Shown: positions 10,471 through 23,280, numbered from the stretch's first letter. The stretch: DNA of 64,000 nt from Amyelois transitella (GCF_032362555.1 NC_083531.1:2914001-2978000); one strand, 5' to 3'. The notes: a model not told the origin generated them from the sequence alone. A program made the numbers and translations.

Positions 10471-11034
10471 TTCAGATCTTAGATCAATCTATTGTTTGCT
10501 GATGAAACAAAATAAAATCAAAATAGGTACCTAGGTACTCTGGCTTTGAGCTTTGACTTTTCTTCTTGCTGCTCACGGTCACAGATCTTAATATATAATG
10601 TCATGTCTCACGGTGCATTGCTTCCAGTGTTTCCACTATAAAAACTTTCTTTCCCCATGCCTCAATTCCGATTTCCCCTTTTCAGAACTTTTTTCCCCTC
10701 AAAAATTATTTTGCTGTAGTTTTGGTACTAGTGTTGTAACTAAAAGTTTAATATATGATTTCCTAAAATTTCCCCTTTTATAGTATTTTCCCTTTTTCTT
10801 CCCCTCTGGACCCTGATTACCCCTTAAAAGGGAAATTTCCCCTCATTGTAGAAACACTGATTGCTTCCTTGCTAGCTTTGCCTTGGACCGAAGAAAAAAA
10901 ATGATTGTATGAAACAAATAGGAATTTTTAGAAGTTGTAAGTTCAAAAGACTCTTCATTCTTTAGATTAATGAATAGACAACTGGCGGCTTTCGAAATTT
11001 GTTGGACTATACTGAGCCGCCACCTTTGATCCGC
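10471..11034. other. Upstream region of the zinc-finger gene, no other gene seen
   Basis: Sequence just 5' of the minus-strand zinc-finger start codon. It would carry the 5' UTR and promoter, but no diagnostic element was identified. A pyrimidine-rich tract with repeated TTCCCCTTTT motifs lies at about 10650-10850. Confidence 0.4.
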
Positions 11035-11096
11035 CAAGCTGGTAGTCAAAGCATTAATATTTACGGAGAAATGTTAATGCTTTGACTACCAGCTTG
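11035..11096. repeat. Fold-back hairpin, perfect 23-bp stem
   Basis: Arms 11035-11057 and 11074-11096 (CAAGCTGGTAGTCAAAGCAT and its inverse) are exact inverted copies around a 16-nt loop, in non-coding sequence. Confidence 0.95.
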
Positions 11097-11346
11097 ATCA
11101 TGACGTCTGTTTATTATTGTTATCTGATTTAAAATATCTGAGCTAATTTTTTAAGCATTCTGCATATTTATCGAAAATTACATATGTGTTTGACGTCTAT
11201 TACAGCTACTTTACACAATCACAACTTAAAATAAGTGAAATATACATAGAAGAAAAAGGTACGCAATTTGTAAAACAAAAACTTGTATGTGGACGATCAA
11301 AAAGCTAAATATTATTACCATATGGCAAAACTGTGTTAGTTATCAA

Positions 11347-11574
11347 TCTTATTTATAAAATTCTCGTGTCACAATGTTCGTTACCGTACTCCTCCGAAAC
11401 GGCTTGAGAGATTCTCATTAAATTTTGTGAGCATATTGAGTAGGTCTGAGAATCGGCCAACATCTTTTTTTTATACCCTTTAACGATAAGGGTGGTCCAC
11501 CCTTTACTATTTTTTTAGCTAGAAATTAGGTACTTGACAATATTTGGCAAAACAACGTTTGCCGGGACAGCTAG
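11347..11574 (+). mobile_element. Short non-autonomous Helitron
   Basis: Begins TC after A (11347) and ends CTAG before T (11571-11574), with a 6-bp hairpin GGCAAA/TTTGCC (11546-11563) a few bases before the end, as expected of Helitrons. The body (TTCTCGTGTCACAATGTTCG, CTCCTCCGAAACGGCTTGA) is a familiar lepidopteran Helitron sequence. At 228 bp it has no coding capacity and would depend on an autonomous copy. Confidence 0.85.
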
Positions 11575-12798
11575 TTTCATTGTAAAATAAGATAACCAAG
11601 TTTTATAAAAACTTTAAGTGTGTGCAAATTTTATCAATAATTTTCATTTCAATGTAGCTAATTTAAAAGAATTCATCAGAATCAATACTAATATTATAAA
11701 GTGTTAGTGAGTTTGTTTGTTTATGATTCAGCTAACCGATATCCATAAAGTTTTGTAAATATATAGTATAAAGTAAAAAGATCGACGTAGGGCACTTTTA
11801 AGGCTGGCAATTTATAATTTAGTCTAAAGGAAAATGATATCCATCAGCCAATTGAAAAATTAACCCATTAAAAATATATCTGTGGCAATAATTTCATTAC
11901 AAAAGATTTTAAGAAATAGGTAGACTAAATACGTTATATATGTATATATTATATATATATATTGCAATGAAAAAAACACCGATCATAATAAGTAATTATG
12001 CATTAAATAAGTAAACATATCAAACGGTTTATTCTATACTGTATTTTTCAAATATAGGCAATTCTTTTTTTTTACTAAAATGAACAAGTAAGTTTTGGCA
12101 ACACAGGTTAAAATATTGATTTAGTGAGAGGCTTTTCTAGGGCTTTCACGTCAGTAAGAACTTATTCATAGTTATGTTAATGATCGGCATTTGCCTTGAG
12201 TCTTAATTACTACGCTGTACTTAGTCGAAAATCTCCTTTCGATATGAAGATTCGCTTCAATTTGAAGTTCAACATCTGAAACCAAGGCACGTATGGTTCT
12301 TTTACAATTTGTTTGTAATAACAAATGAGTGCAAGAAGATGTATCATGCAAAAATTCTGTGCAAAAATCAACAGACCTATAAAAACTAAGAAGATTTTAG
12401 CAGTATATCGTGGTAACATGTCTCGTTATATTAAAATGTTTTTTAATAAATCTCATTGTTAAACATTTTGTGGTTAATTTTTTCCTTGCTCACTGAAATA
12501 TTATTAAGAATAGATACCTATTTAATCTACCTAAGTACGATAGGACATATTTAAAAAAATAAGCGTTTGTACATTCGTCTGTTTAAGGCAAGTAATTTTC
12601 GATGATACTGACATGATTTGAAAATTCTTTCACCATTAGAAAGCTACATCATTATCCGAGATTGCTACAGATAAAAGTAGGTATATTTATTCGGAAATAA
12701 ATTAATTTTTCGACAGATTATTTAATAGAAATAGCAGATTTTAGTACTGTTTTTTGTGTTTGTAATTCCTATATTTTTTCTATTATTGTAATTAAATA
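11575..12798. other. AT-rich intergenic stretch
   Basis: No supported gene. Contains an AT dinucleotide run near 11936-11965 and, near 11684-11750, a worn fragment of a common lepidopteran repeat (ACTAATATTATAAAG...GTTTGTTTG). Confidence 0.5.
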
Positions 12799-12997
12799 TA
12801 TCTTGATCAAATTAAGGACGTCCTGGTAAAGGGTCAGGTCAAAAGTACCCGAAACCGCCGAGCTTGCATGAAGAGAGTTATGAATGTGGATGAAGCAAAG
12901 GAAGTATGCAGGGAACGTGGCAAGTGGAAAGAGGTAGTCTCTGCCTACCCCTCCGGGAAAGAGGCGTGATTTTATGTATGTATGTATGTATGTAATT
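12799..12997 (+). mobile_element. LINE 3' end (RTE-like), same family as 48003-49232
   Basis: Begins TCTTGATCAAATTAAGGACG and continues through ATGAATGTGGATGAAGCAAA and GGCAAGTGGAAAGAGGTAGT, matching the larger LINE copy at 49087-49230. The frame ends GKWKEVVSAYPSGKEA and stop, followed by TGATTTTATGTATGTATG. This copy preserves the true 3' tail, which the larger copy has lost. That tail closely resembles the SINE tails at 6415-8081. Confidence 0.8.
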
Positions 12998-13183
12998 AAA
13001 TAAATTGGTACGTAAATAAATAAATAAATTAATCAACACTTAAAAGTAATCCATGAAAAGCGCTTCCGAAAATCTTTTCATGCATGCGCCAGCCAAGTTT
13101 AAAATTACGAAACAAACGAAGTAAATAAGTACCTACTAAACAAGAAATTAGTATCTGTCAAATAATGGTGTCTATGTAATTTA

Positions 13184-13240
13184 AATAGTCTCTGCCTAAT
13201 CCTCCGAAAAAGAGGTAAGATGTTTTATGTACGCATGCCG
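13184..13240 (+). repeat. Scrap of the same LINE 3' end
   Basis: TAGTCTCTGCCTAATCCTCC ... AAAGAGGTAAGATGTTTTATG repeats the last 50 bp of the LINE end at 12940-12990 with a few changes. It is a very short 5'-truncated insertion or a duplicate. Confidence 0.6.
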
Positions 13241-13569
13241 GCAAGTTTTGTGAGCTCCCAGTAATTACGTCTTATAGCTAAGTGACGTCTTATTCCTGGT
13301 TACTTTGGAAATCTAAAAATAAAGACCAAGAAAAAATGGAAAAAAAGAAAGTAAGACTATTTTAATGTAATTTCTATATTATTTTTCTTAGGTTAACGGT
13401 TACATCATGTTCTACTATTAAATAGAAATATGTAATTGCGTTTTTCGAGCTGAGACCTTCGTATGAAATGACAATTCAGGGTCTATATCGCTTCCTTTTG
13501 TTGTTCTTGATTAACAAGACACACAGCATGACACATTTTCACTTCATAGCACGTCTTTCATTCCAAATT

Positions 13570-14415
13570 AAATGATTTTAATGTGACATGTGTAAACAGT
13601 GAAATTTTCAACGAAAGTTCGTTTATTAACGGATGGAACGTATGGAATCCCTATCAGGTTACATATGCAAGGAAGATCGAAAAGGTCCAAAAGGTCTTCT
13701 TGAGGTCCTTGTATAAAAAATCATTTGGATACTACCCCTATTTGTATCCCACTAAGTTCTTGCTTGGTCATTTAGGGTACAACTCCCTAGAAGTACGTAG
13801 AATGGTGCAGCAAATAACTGTCTGTCTTAAGGTGTTGAAAGGATCGATAGATTGTCTCCTATTACACAACTTATTGTGTGTATTGTTCGTCTCTGATGAG
13901 CTTGAGATTCCAGTGGATAGGCGTTGCCGTAGTAGACCCCCTAAATTATTCTACCCAGACGAAGGGCACACGGTATCCCGCGCGATGTCGCCACTAGTTC
14001 GACCGTTAAACCACCTCAATGCACTTCGTAGCGCCAACACTGATTTTGACCCTTATTTTGACAACTGGCCAACCATTGCACGAGCACTACTAATATATTG
14101 TGAAAATTTGAGTGACCAGTGGTTTAATACCAATAACACTGACACTGACGAAAGTGATTAACTTAATTATTGTATTAAATATAAGATCTGACGGACAAAA
14201 CTTTTATTGACAAAATTTTTAAAATATTATTTTTGTTGTTTTTAATTTATGTGTATTCAAATTTAATTTCATTATTCAAATTTTTTATATTATATGATTT
14301 AATATGGTTAACTTAATATGATATACCTGTGTTTCAAATTGTAAAGTGTGATAATTGTAATAGGTGTAAACCGTTTTTGTCACAATAAATAAATAAATAA
14401 ATAAATAAAAATAAA
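13570..14415 (+). mobile_element. LINE 3' end (Jockey/CR1-like) with long C-terminal frame
   Basis: An open frame to the stop at 14159-14161 encodes about 190 residues of the C-terminal region after a LINE reverse transcriptase. It includes WNPYQVTYARKIEKVQKVFL, the typical tail that follows the polymerase, then LGYNSLEVRR. A 3' UTR and an (AAAT)n tail follow near 14386-14420. The polymerase core is lost by 5' truncation. It is not the family of the RTE-like LINE; it resembles the Jockey/CR1 group, as does the copy at 52381. Confidence 0.75.
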
Positions 14416-14419
14416 TAAA

Positions 14420-16440
14420 TATTAACGACAATAAAATTTTAAGCCTGCAGATATAAAACTACATAATACTCTTTTATTCAAAATGAAATTTAAAGCCTAT
14501 TATCAAATAAAGGTTTTTAAAATTTGTTGAATATTTGATCACAACACAAATTTAGTTTAAAAATTTAGCATCATTCAACGTAACAGATGAAACTTGTGTC
14601 ATTTTCTAAAATGTTAAATCACTATAGATTTACGGAGTTAGAAAAAACCTAGCAAATATATTGTTTAAAATTTCTATTGTATTGGTAAATGTTTTTAAGA
14701 CACACTAATAATATTATGATTGTACTTACCTATGTTTTATTTTTATGAGATGTGTTATACTAACTTTATTAACAATTATAAAAATATTGCATGCCTAGAG
14801 GGGCAATCTGTTGCTACTTTTAAATGTATTTCCGTCCACATGCCTCCACAGTTAAGCATTAAATATTTTTGAATTTTAAGTACCTATTTGGTTTATACCT
14901 ACTGGTCGGAAACCAAGTGACACGGCAAAGCGCTTTATCGTCTTGTCTACTTTCTCTTTCATTCATAGATATAGATGGCATGGGTTAGACAAAGATAATA
15001 AGTGAAATGATTAGCGACCCACGAACGACAACGATTTATTTTAGAATTCTTGATCCGAGGCCCTATCGCTGCAATTTAGAGCACGGCGCTGTCACTTTCA
15101 CGTCTGTCGTCCATTCCTGAGAGTGATAATTCCTGTACATTTTTTTCCTGTCACTATCTCACATTTCTTCATTTTCTTTACTTCTATGTATAATTCATAG
15201 ACGATGGAATGGAGAAAACAAAGAGTAGATGTAAGATTATTGGCGTTGTGGTTGAGATGCGGGAGCAGAGTTTAATTTACCGTCTAAATACAAATAAATA
15301 AGCAGATCTGCAGGAAATCAAGATGTTTATTTTGCATGATGATACCAATGTAATTTATGAAACGAAGTCGGCGACGTCTCGGAATGTACTGTTAGCGACG
15401 CGCTCACATAGGTTTTTTTTTTGTAAATATTTCTCAATGATGGTTTTGGGTTTGTGTCACTGTCGTAGATGTCAATGTCAAGTATTGTGAAAGAGTGTGT
15501 CGCGCCTTTTTTGTTTGATTATTGCAAAGAGTAAAGTAAGTAAGTAAAGCTTTTTTGTTTTCCGCATAATTATATTTTATTACCATAATTCAGTGTAAAA
15601 TATAGTTTATTTTATTACGCTACGTGTTTCTTTTACCTGGCCTGATCATAGTGACCATCCGTCGTTGTCACTAACAAATGTATACAAGAAGATGTATCCT
15701 GCAGTACACACTGTTGGTAAAGCGGATTCCTCCGAAATAGTACTTACTGATAATCATGGTAAAGTATAAAAAACCCTTTCATTTTAATGATTTCATTCGG
15801 TTCGCTATTGTGGTTTGTTTAGCCTCCCAGTCCCGAGACCCGGTTTTAAATAGTACCATATTGATTTTTATATAGGGTAAATTTCTAGTCATTGGACCCT
15901 TAAGGAGCATATGAGTCGTATAAAATCAAAAGCGGCAAAGTAGGGTTGTCCTAAATTTTGACAATCAAACAAAATCCGTTAATTTCGATTTGGATCCATA
16001 AATATTAAAGGCAGATATGTTGTCTATTACTGTAAGGTGTCAAAAATCTATGTAATAGTTAAGGATAAAGGTGCAAAATCACATTGAATTTGCTAGATTG
16101 CCGACTTTTATTTTGAATTATAAAGATTGCCGTATTTGAACCCAAACCAAGGCAAGATGGCTGTCTTTGGTACCAAACGTTGGTCTAGATTGCTGTCTTT
16201 GATTCTGACAGATTTCATGAAAATTAGGGTTGGCAACAACAGATAAAACCAATATATTCATAGGTAATTTTTTTTAATTAAACTTAGAAATAGTCAGTTT
16301 CATTATTAAAAAACTAATTAAATACCGAAAAGGCTGCATTCGGTTTTCCGTACTAAGGTTAGTTTATCGAAACAATTGGTATGGGAGAGGGAAAATTAAT
16401 TTTTGATTAAAAAAATTAATATAAAAAATATAGAAACTTA
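14420..16440. other. Intergenic stretch without recognised gene
   Basis: About 2 kb of AT-rich sequence with no convincing coding frame on either strand. Short unidentified repeat-like blocks occur near 14900-15260 and 16130-16220. Confidence 0.4.
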
Positions 16441-16824
16441 AAACGGACGTGAACAAAACTTTTTTTTAGATATGAACGCTACTATTTTCTTCTGTAGGTT
16501 CTAAGCAGAAACTACCTTCGTCAACTGTAGGCGCCACTAGTATCTCCTGACTTCCGAACACTTTATTGTAAAAATCCAGGAGCAGTGAATCTGGCCACTC
16601 AGAGCCGAAATGTTTGGTTAATAGTTTCTTGACGTCTTGTAATTTCTTTTTATTTACAGGTACGATATTGGACAAGGGTTCCGGGTTGATCATGGAGATA
16701 ATTTTTCCGCGTTGGCATACACTTTCAGATTTACCTAGGTCTGTTTTATAATTTAGCTCTCCACGGACTAGTATGTTTCCTCTCTGTTTTGATCGTTTTA
16801 GTACGAACCTTTTACATTCCTTAA

Positions 16825-19246
16825 CCTTTAGCTACTGAGGTGGAATTATTTTCACGTAAGTACTGATGTGGGGGCCTCCGCGGCCCGTGTATATAAATGT
16901 TCATATTTTAAAATATTTGTGTTTTAGGTTTTATTGTATAATAATAAGCTTTTGTGGATAGATTTTAAATGAAATAAAATGTTTTTTGTTTAATTTTTTT
17001 ATTTATAATTAACTTTTGAGTGTTTTTAAAAAACACAAAATTTTTGGCAAAATCACATGAGATCAAAAATCACAAAGTATTCATTAAAATATTAGAAATA
17101 ATCAACAAACTTACATAAAATATTAATTTTTAACAGTCTTTTTAACATTAAGCACATTCATAATTATCTTTGTATTATGGGAAGAAAAAAAATACAAGCA
17201 CCAAAATCATACACAATCTGGGCAAACTTGCTTTGCACATTGAAGGCAAACATGTTTCTTGCATGTGTAACATGTGTGTGTAGATTTTCGTTGTAGCTTC
17301 AAAGGACATGTATGGCATCGTCTTCTTGTTTTAAATGTTTCATCAACTTCTTGAGGGTCAGGTACAGGCATATCCGGTCCAAGCACACGTGCCAAACTCA
17401 AACGCAGCTCACGTGGCAACCTCTCGTTCAACGCTCGTCTTTTCATTTGGGGTAGCACTAAAGTTCGAGCTAATTGTTTTAGAAACATTCCCCTTTCAGT
17501 TGTCTTGTCATGGTGTATGTCATAAATTAAGTGACTATTGACGGTACTGATGTCCAACATGCGGTAGAAAACTACCATTGGCCAGCGGCGAGTCCTGCGG
17601 GTTGAAGTGTAAATTGCACATTTTTTGTCAATTTCATCCACACCGCCTTTGGTTTTGTTATAAAACTCTATTATTTCAGGTTTCCCGGTAGTTTCATCAA
17701 CAGCTTCTGCATGGTGCATTGAAGATAGCAGGATGACTGCTTTGTTTTTTTTCGGAACATGTGACAAAATATGGTACCGACGCATGTAAGTCCCTTTTTC
17801 TTCAAATATTCTATAAGCTCTATTGATGTAAACCAGTTATCACAGGTTATGTTTCTGTTACTCCCGAACAAAGGTTTTGCCAGATGGATCACAGATTGTG
17901 TTGGAACCATAAACTTTTTCTCTTCTTCTGTCAAGCCCGCGCCATCTGATCCACGTCCAGTATAAATATAACAGTTATAAAAATAACCATTATTTGCATC
18001 ACACAAGCACATCAATTTCAAGCCATACTTAGCAGGTTTCATTGGCATATAAATCATTAGATGCGTGCGTCCTCGAAAAGGCACCAACATTTCATCCACA
18101 GTGGCATACTCGCAGACGTTATAAATCTTCTGGCAATTTCCTACAAATTTTGTAAATATGTATGAAATTGCTGCTATCTTGTCTGACTCTCTTCTTTCTT
18201 CACGATCATCAGGGTTATCAAATCGCAAGCAATGCAAAATGACCAGAAATCTGTTTTTAGACATCACACATCTAAATATCTCCCTACCGGTACCATCAGT
18301 CGCAAATAGGTAATTTACATTTTCGTGATTGGATTTGAAAACCGCAGTGAACAAAAGCAGGCCAATAAATGCATGAAGTTCCACCATATCTAAATTTCTG
18401 AGCTCTGGGCGATCTTTGTCAGAAAACTTGCTCCGGTATTGAATTATCTTTTCATTAGTCCACTTGAGAGTCTCTTGTAAAATCTCATCGTCCATCAATT
18501 TGTTCCAAATAGAAAAAGGATCTTTTGGATCATCTTCTGTTAGATTTAAAACGTTAGTTCGTTGAATTATGTTGTGTTGAGGAACTCGAACAGCTCTAGA
18601 TGGTGGTTGGCAGGCCCATTTGTAGCGATTTTTCCCATAAAAAGATCGACGTGTTGACAGGGGAGCATCGTCGTCGGATGACATATTATGTTCTTCGGTA
18701 ACATGGTCCGCAACCTGTTCTTCGGATTCCGACTGACTTATAGTATCTGATTCGATTTCGTGACGCTCCGGTGTAAAGTTGTCGCCTATGTCTTCGACCT
18801 CGGAACCGCTAGAGTCTTCGTTGTCTAGCCAAGACGTCACAGTTGTTTCAAAATCCCTGGTTCCCGGCACTACGGCTCTTCTATTTTTCGCTGCACGCTG
18901 GTTATGAACATTTCCGATAGACCGTTTTCTTCCGGACGACGTACTGGGTTCCATTTTTTAAACGTTTTCAAGCTACTGCAAAAAAAAAACACAATAACTT
19001 AATCGAAACTATTTACAAAAAAGTTACGTAAACACTGAGGTGGGACCTAAGAAGCCCGCGACAAATTTCAAATTGAATTTACTTACCGAATTGCGCACGA
19101 AAACACGTGCGAAGCTTCTGACGGCCTAGGCGCAACTAACATCGAAGCTACTAGAAGTTACGGGTTTGTCGCGCGCGGGGGAAGGGAGGAGGGGAACAAT
19201 TTCACTTTCGCTAGGCTCGAAAAGCCCCCACCTCAGCAGTTAAAGG
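16825..19246 (-). mobile_element. piggyBac transposon with intact ends
   Basis: A 2422-bp element bounded by TTAA duplications (16821-16824 and 19247-19250). Its inverted ends match over 19 bp except two positions: CCTTTAGCTACTGAGGTGG on the left, CCTTTAACTGCTGAGGTGG on the right. GC-rich subterminal blocks lie just inside each end (GATGTGGGGGCCTCCGCGGC near 16865). It carries one transposase gene on the minus strand. The perfect target duplication and well-matched ends indicate a recent insertion, although the transposase itself is damaged. Confidence 0.92.
17207..18954 (-). pseudogene. piggyBac transposase, damaged by an internal deletion
   Basis: Starts ATG at 18954 (MEPSTSSGRKRS) with an acidic N-terminus. 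The DDE_Tnp_1_7 domain shows the three expected aspartates: YATVDEMLVPFRGR, NITCDNWFTS and KTKGGVDEIDKKC. The end is a cysteine-rich finger (CHTCPLKL, CYTC, CLQC, CPDC) as in functional piggyBac proteins. Near 17785 the frame shifts and roughly 30 residues normally found between LTCVGT and the HVPKKNKAV block are missing. The copy therefore cannot make a full enzyme, but its ends could be moved by a related transposase. Confidence 0.88.
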
Positions 19247-19678
19247 TTAAATGCAATTGACCAGGAAGTCGTCTTTTTCAGTACCTTTTTAACGGCGTCT
19301 CTCCAATCGCAGACGATACAGTCGACTCCGAATTTGACAATACTTGACGATTCCTTCACAATATTCGTTATTTCATCGGGATGTAATATGACGTCCTTTT
19401 TCTTTAATTTCCTTTCAATTACACCAAACTGCCGATCAGCGGGCATAAAAGAGTGACCAGTAACTGGGAATACCATTTCAATTGACTTGATGGTATTATT
19501 TTCCAATAACCATTTGCAGCAAGTTCCTAAAACTATGCAGTTTTTATTTTGGCCACCACAGCCGTCGGCGACCAAACGTATGTGTGAGATGCCAGTTTTG
19601 TCAGTGACATTCAGCCTGTGATATAAGGCTGATGCAATAAGATTTGAATCTTTGTTGTATTCATTTTCAGTGCATACC

Positions 19679-22600
19679 AGTGGCGTAGCGTGCATTGGCG
19701 GGACCCCGTATAAAAAATTGTTTGGGGGCCCTTGTATTGTTTGGGGGTAAAGATTTTTCACAAAAGAAAAAAAATATTGTGAAAAGAAATATTTATTTAT
19801 CATAACATAATTTAACCTTAATTTAAAAATTTAATTTTACAAATAAAAATCAAATTTTAAATATTCATTCGCCTTGCCTTTTTTTCGGCAAACTGATTTA
19901 TTAAATCATTTATGGCTGATGATGATTTTAGTTTTTCTAAAGTTTCTACCTCTATGGACAATAGTGAGAGGTCTGACAGCCGTTCTTGTCCCATCGAAGT
20001 TCTTAAGTAATTTTTTATCAGTTTTAATTTTGAAAAACTTCTTTCTGCAGTTGCGGTTGTAACTGGAAGGGTCAAGAATAAAAAGCATGCTGTGATTACC
20101 TCGGGAAAACTAGATGCAAGACTATTGAATTTTAGTAGCAATAATTCAATGAGTTCTTTAATGGAATAAATTTTTTGAATTTCAGATTTTAAGCATGTTT
20201 TTAGAGCCTTTAATTGGTCACAAAGATTAACTGAGATGTCTTTACTGTGTTTAACCGACAGTTTTTCGGAAGCGATTAATATCTCTTCGTTTGAAGAAGA
20301 TAGGAGTTTCTCCGGTTGTTATATTTCGAACATACTACTCAGGTCGCAAAGGCTCTGAAATCTTTCTTTAGTTTGAGAAATTAATATATCTAAACAGCAA
20401 TAGTATACATTGACTTTGAAATAGGATTCCGGGTCGGAAATTCTCTCATCTTGTGATAACTCATCAAAAAAACGCTTCGTTATCTTTCGCCTACTGTTTT
20501 TAAAAACAGTTGTTACCCCCCACTCTTTTGCTAAATCTTTGGACTCATTTAGCAAACTATTAAATGAAATCTGATTTCTTAATTGGCACAGTCTATTTAA
20601 AAGATTACTTAATAAAATACTAGATTTCTGTAAGTCATTATTTTCATGCTGTAGAGCTTTAGAAATAGGATTAATAATTTCAAATAGTGAAGAAAAAAAT
20701 GTAACGAGCACTAAGAAATTATAACTCTCTAAAATATTAATTATATTTTTACATTCTTCACGTTCATCTTTTTTATTTGAAATTAAATTTAGTTGGTACA
20801 AAGTTTTCATGATAAGTAAAAAATTTTTCTTTACCGATAATAAAGCATCGTTCCTAGAAGACCATCTGGTTGGACATACCTTTTTAAGGGTAATCAAATA
20901 TTTTTCAGATGGATCGTCACTTACCATAGCCCAGCGTTTTATACTATTGCCAAAAAAAGTATATATTTTTTCTAAATTATCGAAAAAAGTCGATACTTCA
21001 CGAACGTGTCTCGCAGCATCGTTTAAAACTAAGTTTAAAGCGTGCGCAGCACAATGAACATAATCGGCATTTGGAGCATGCTCTTTTATTAGGGTTTGTA
21101 ATCCTCCATAAACACCCGACATAACATTTGCTCCATCGTAACCCTGTCCTCTACATTTAGTCAAATCAATTCCATATTCTTTAGTCAAATTTAAAATGTC
21201 AGTTTTCAGACCTGCAGCACTGCAATCGGTTACTGCTATAAATCCTAAAAAGGACTCACAGATTTTTATTTCTTTAGGCACATTATCATCATTTTCTGTA
21301 ACCGAGATATATCGAAAAACTACAGAAAGTTGGTCAATTTTTGACAAGTCTTGTGTTGTATCCAGAATTATTGTCAGAAATGGTGCTTTTTTAATTTCTG
21401 AGATAATATTGTTCCTAACGGTGGTACCAAGCAAACTAATAATTTCGTTTTGAATCGTAGGGCTTAAATAATTTATTTCGCCTTTCAGTTTTAGAAGAAG
21501 TTCTTTTAAAGTTGCATCATAGTTAGATAGCAAACGTAAAATTGCCATAAAATTTCCAGAATCAGAATCATGCCCTCTCAAAGATAGATTACAAGATGCT
21601 AAAGTAATTATAACATTAATAATACGATTCAGTACATCTCTCCAGAATGTAATTTTACTATTGATTTCACTTTGCAATAGACTATCGATGGTATTTCCTT
21701 GCAACCAATTATTATAAGAGAGTGAGGCATTCATATGCTGCTGTGACTTTTCATGGTCAAGTATAGTTTGCGTAAAATTGCTTCTAACCGAAACACCGTT
21801 AACCCAAGCAGAGGAGTACGATTTGTTTTGACGATCTGCTAATAACCAACAGAAGTGACAGTACGGTTTGTTTAAAACGTTAGAATAACATAACCATGGT
21901 CTTACAAGTTTTATGCCTGCCTGATTGAAATATGAATAATAATAGGCCGAAAAAGGTCGGTTACTTTCTGGATCTTTTGGAAATGGTCCTTGTGGTTTAA
22001 ATGGATCCCAATTTAAAAATTATGTTTTGTTCGCATTCAGATAAATTGTCACCGAAATTTCCTCTATCTGATGAAATTATATTACAATCCTCAAATATAT
22101 CAGAATCGTTGACTTGGTGTTCTTCAATTTCTGGATGGACATCCGATGAAGTATGTGCTTGACTTTCTTCTATTTCCGAATGGATATTTGACGCAGAACG
22201 TGCTTCAGAAGAATCTAAAAATAAACGAGTATTCGTTAAAAAATAAATACGAATGCTTTGGTACTAAACTAAAAAGAGTTATATATAAATAAATAACTTT
22301 ACTAAGGGTTACAGTTAGTGTTTACGCGGATTGTGTTCGTATTAGTAGATACAAAATCACCTGCAGCCCGTCCGTGCGTTACATTACACCTGCGTGCTAT
22401 TTGAACGCAGCGCGTAGTGTCGTGGCCATACAAAACGAGAACAACCCGAAAGCGAGTCTGCACATCTTCTCAACACGCAATTTACGATACGATACAGACT
22501 GATAGACAAACAACAAAACAAATTGATCCAATAGATAAGTTAGTTTCGGTTTTTTTTGTTTCGAGGCACCCTAGAAACAAAATTTACCCTTCGCTACAGG

Positions 22601-23280
22601 TAAATAATAAACCAACCACGCGTATCTAACCACGCAGATCCACATTAGCGTCGTGTAAAATAGTACTTGTGTAAATTAGTAAGTTTTTCGAACAACTAAT
22701 TTTACAATTTGACATTTATTTTTAAACCTTATCCGTTTTAAGATTTTTGCCAAACCAATTTCATGTAAAAGTTTAATTAGTAAGGAGTCTCCAATATCTT
22801 TTTTATATTTTTGGACCAGTAGATGTAGTTGAAAAACGAGGGGGGGGGGGGGGAGACCACTTTTTGTGACGGACAGATTGACAGACCGAAATTAAAAGAT
22901 TTCCTTGTTAATCACTACGGACCCCGAATAAATGGGTTGGGTAGTACTTACCTTTCCAATCTAAATCACTCACAGTATCTTGTCTCTGAAAAAATGAAGA
23001 AATTTTGGGCACTTTTTTTATAACCTCTTCCCTTTTCCGTTTACTTTTTCTTTTCTCAGCACCGCTGGGATAATCTCTTTTCCTTTCACTCATTTCTTTT
23101 ACAAATCGCTACTAATATTGTTAAACCAGAAGAACAATATTGTTTGTACTGAATTACAATGTAGGTAATGCACAATTACATAAAACGCGTAAATAAACAC
23201 TGCACTGCACTCCGTGGTTTAAACATTGCTCTATATTTGGCAGATGTTATTGCATATGGCATTCTTATTGTGTTTCTTTT
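19679..23280 (-). mobile_element. hAT transposon hAT-1
   Basis: The left terminus starts CAGTGGCGTAGCGTGCATTG at 19679, a typical hAT end, immediately after DUF7869 coding sequence. The right end was not located; the coding region requires it to lie beyond 23093. The last 8 bases before the terminus (GTGCATAC) are the presumed target duplication, but its partner was not found, so the right limit is approximate. Confidence 0.6.
19857..23093 (-). pseudogene. hAT-1 transposase (TTF-finger/DUF4371 type), two exons
   Basis: Exon 1 (23093 to about 22942) encodes MSERKRDYPSGAEKRKSKRK and ends DLDWK with a GTAAGT donor. The acceptor is near 22218, giving an intron of about 720 bp. Exon 2 carries an acidic stretch, a TTF-like finger (PYCHFCWLLADRQ), and the hAT RNase H-like core with ILDTTQDLSKIDQLS (first D), CRGQGYDGANVMSG (second D) and, in the C-terminal dimerisation part, ATAERSFSKLKLIKNYLR (E). 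It is broken by one frameshift near 22020 and one in-frame stop near 20318; otherwise it is open for more than 700 codons. It resembles insect ZMYM-like hAT proteins. A dead but fairly young copy. Confidence 0.8.

Larger units (their letters stand above)
16466..19690 (-). pseudogene. DUF7869-type protein gene, split by piggyBac and truncated by hAT-1
   Basis: Minus-strand coding sequence in two blocks, 19690-19251 and 16820-16466, separated by a complete piggyBac. Block 1 reads RLVADGCGGQNKNCIVLGTC and VTGHSFMPADRQFGVIERKL, hallmarks of the DUF7869 domain found in many arthropod proteins of unknown function. Block 2 continues with KECKRFVLKRSKQRG through the C-terminus. At the piggyBac site the duplicated TTAA sits in codons such that removing the element restores one frame (...SIAF|KECKRF...), so the gene was open when hit. 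The 5' side ends abruptly at the hAT-1 terminus near 19679, and the missing N-terminal part was not found. The role is unknown. It may be a host gene or itself part of an element. Confidence 0.6.

Noticed and set aside
13583-14161. A novel host gene of 192 codons
   Set aside because: Its start resembles the C-terminal tail of LINE reverse transcriptases and it is followed by a LINE-like 3' UTR with an AAAT tail.
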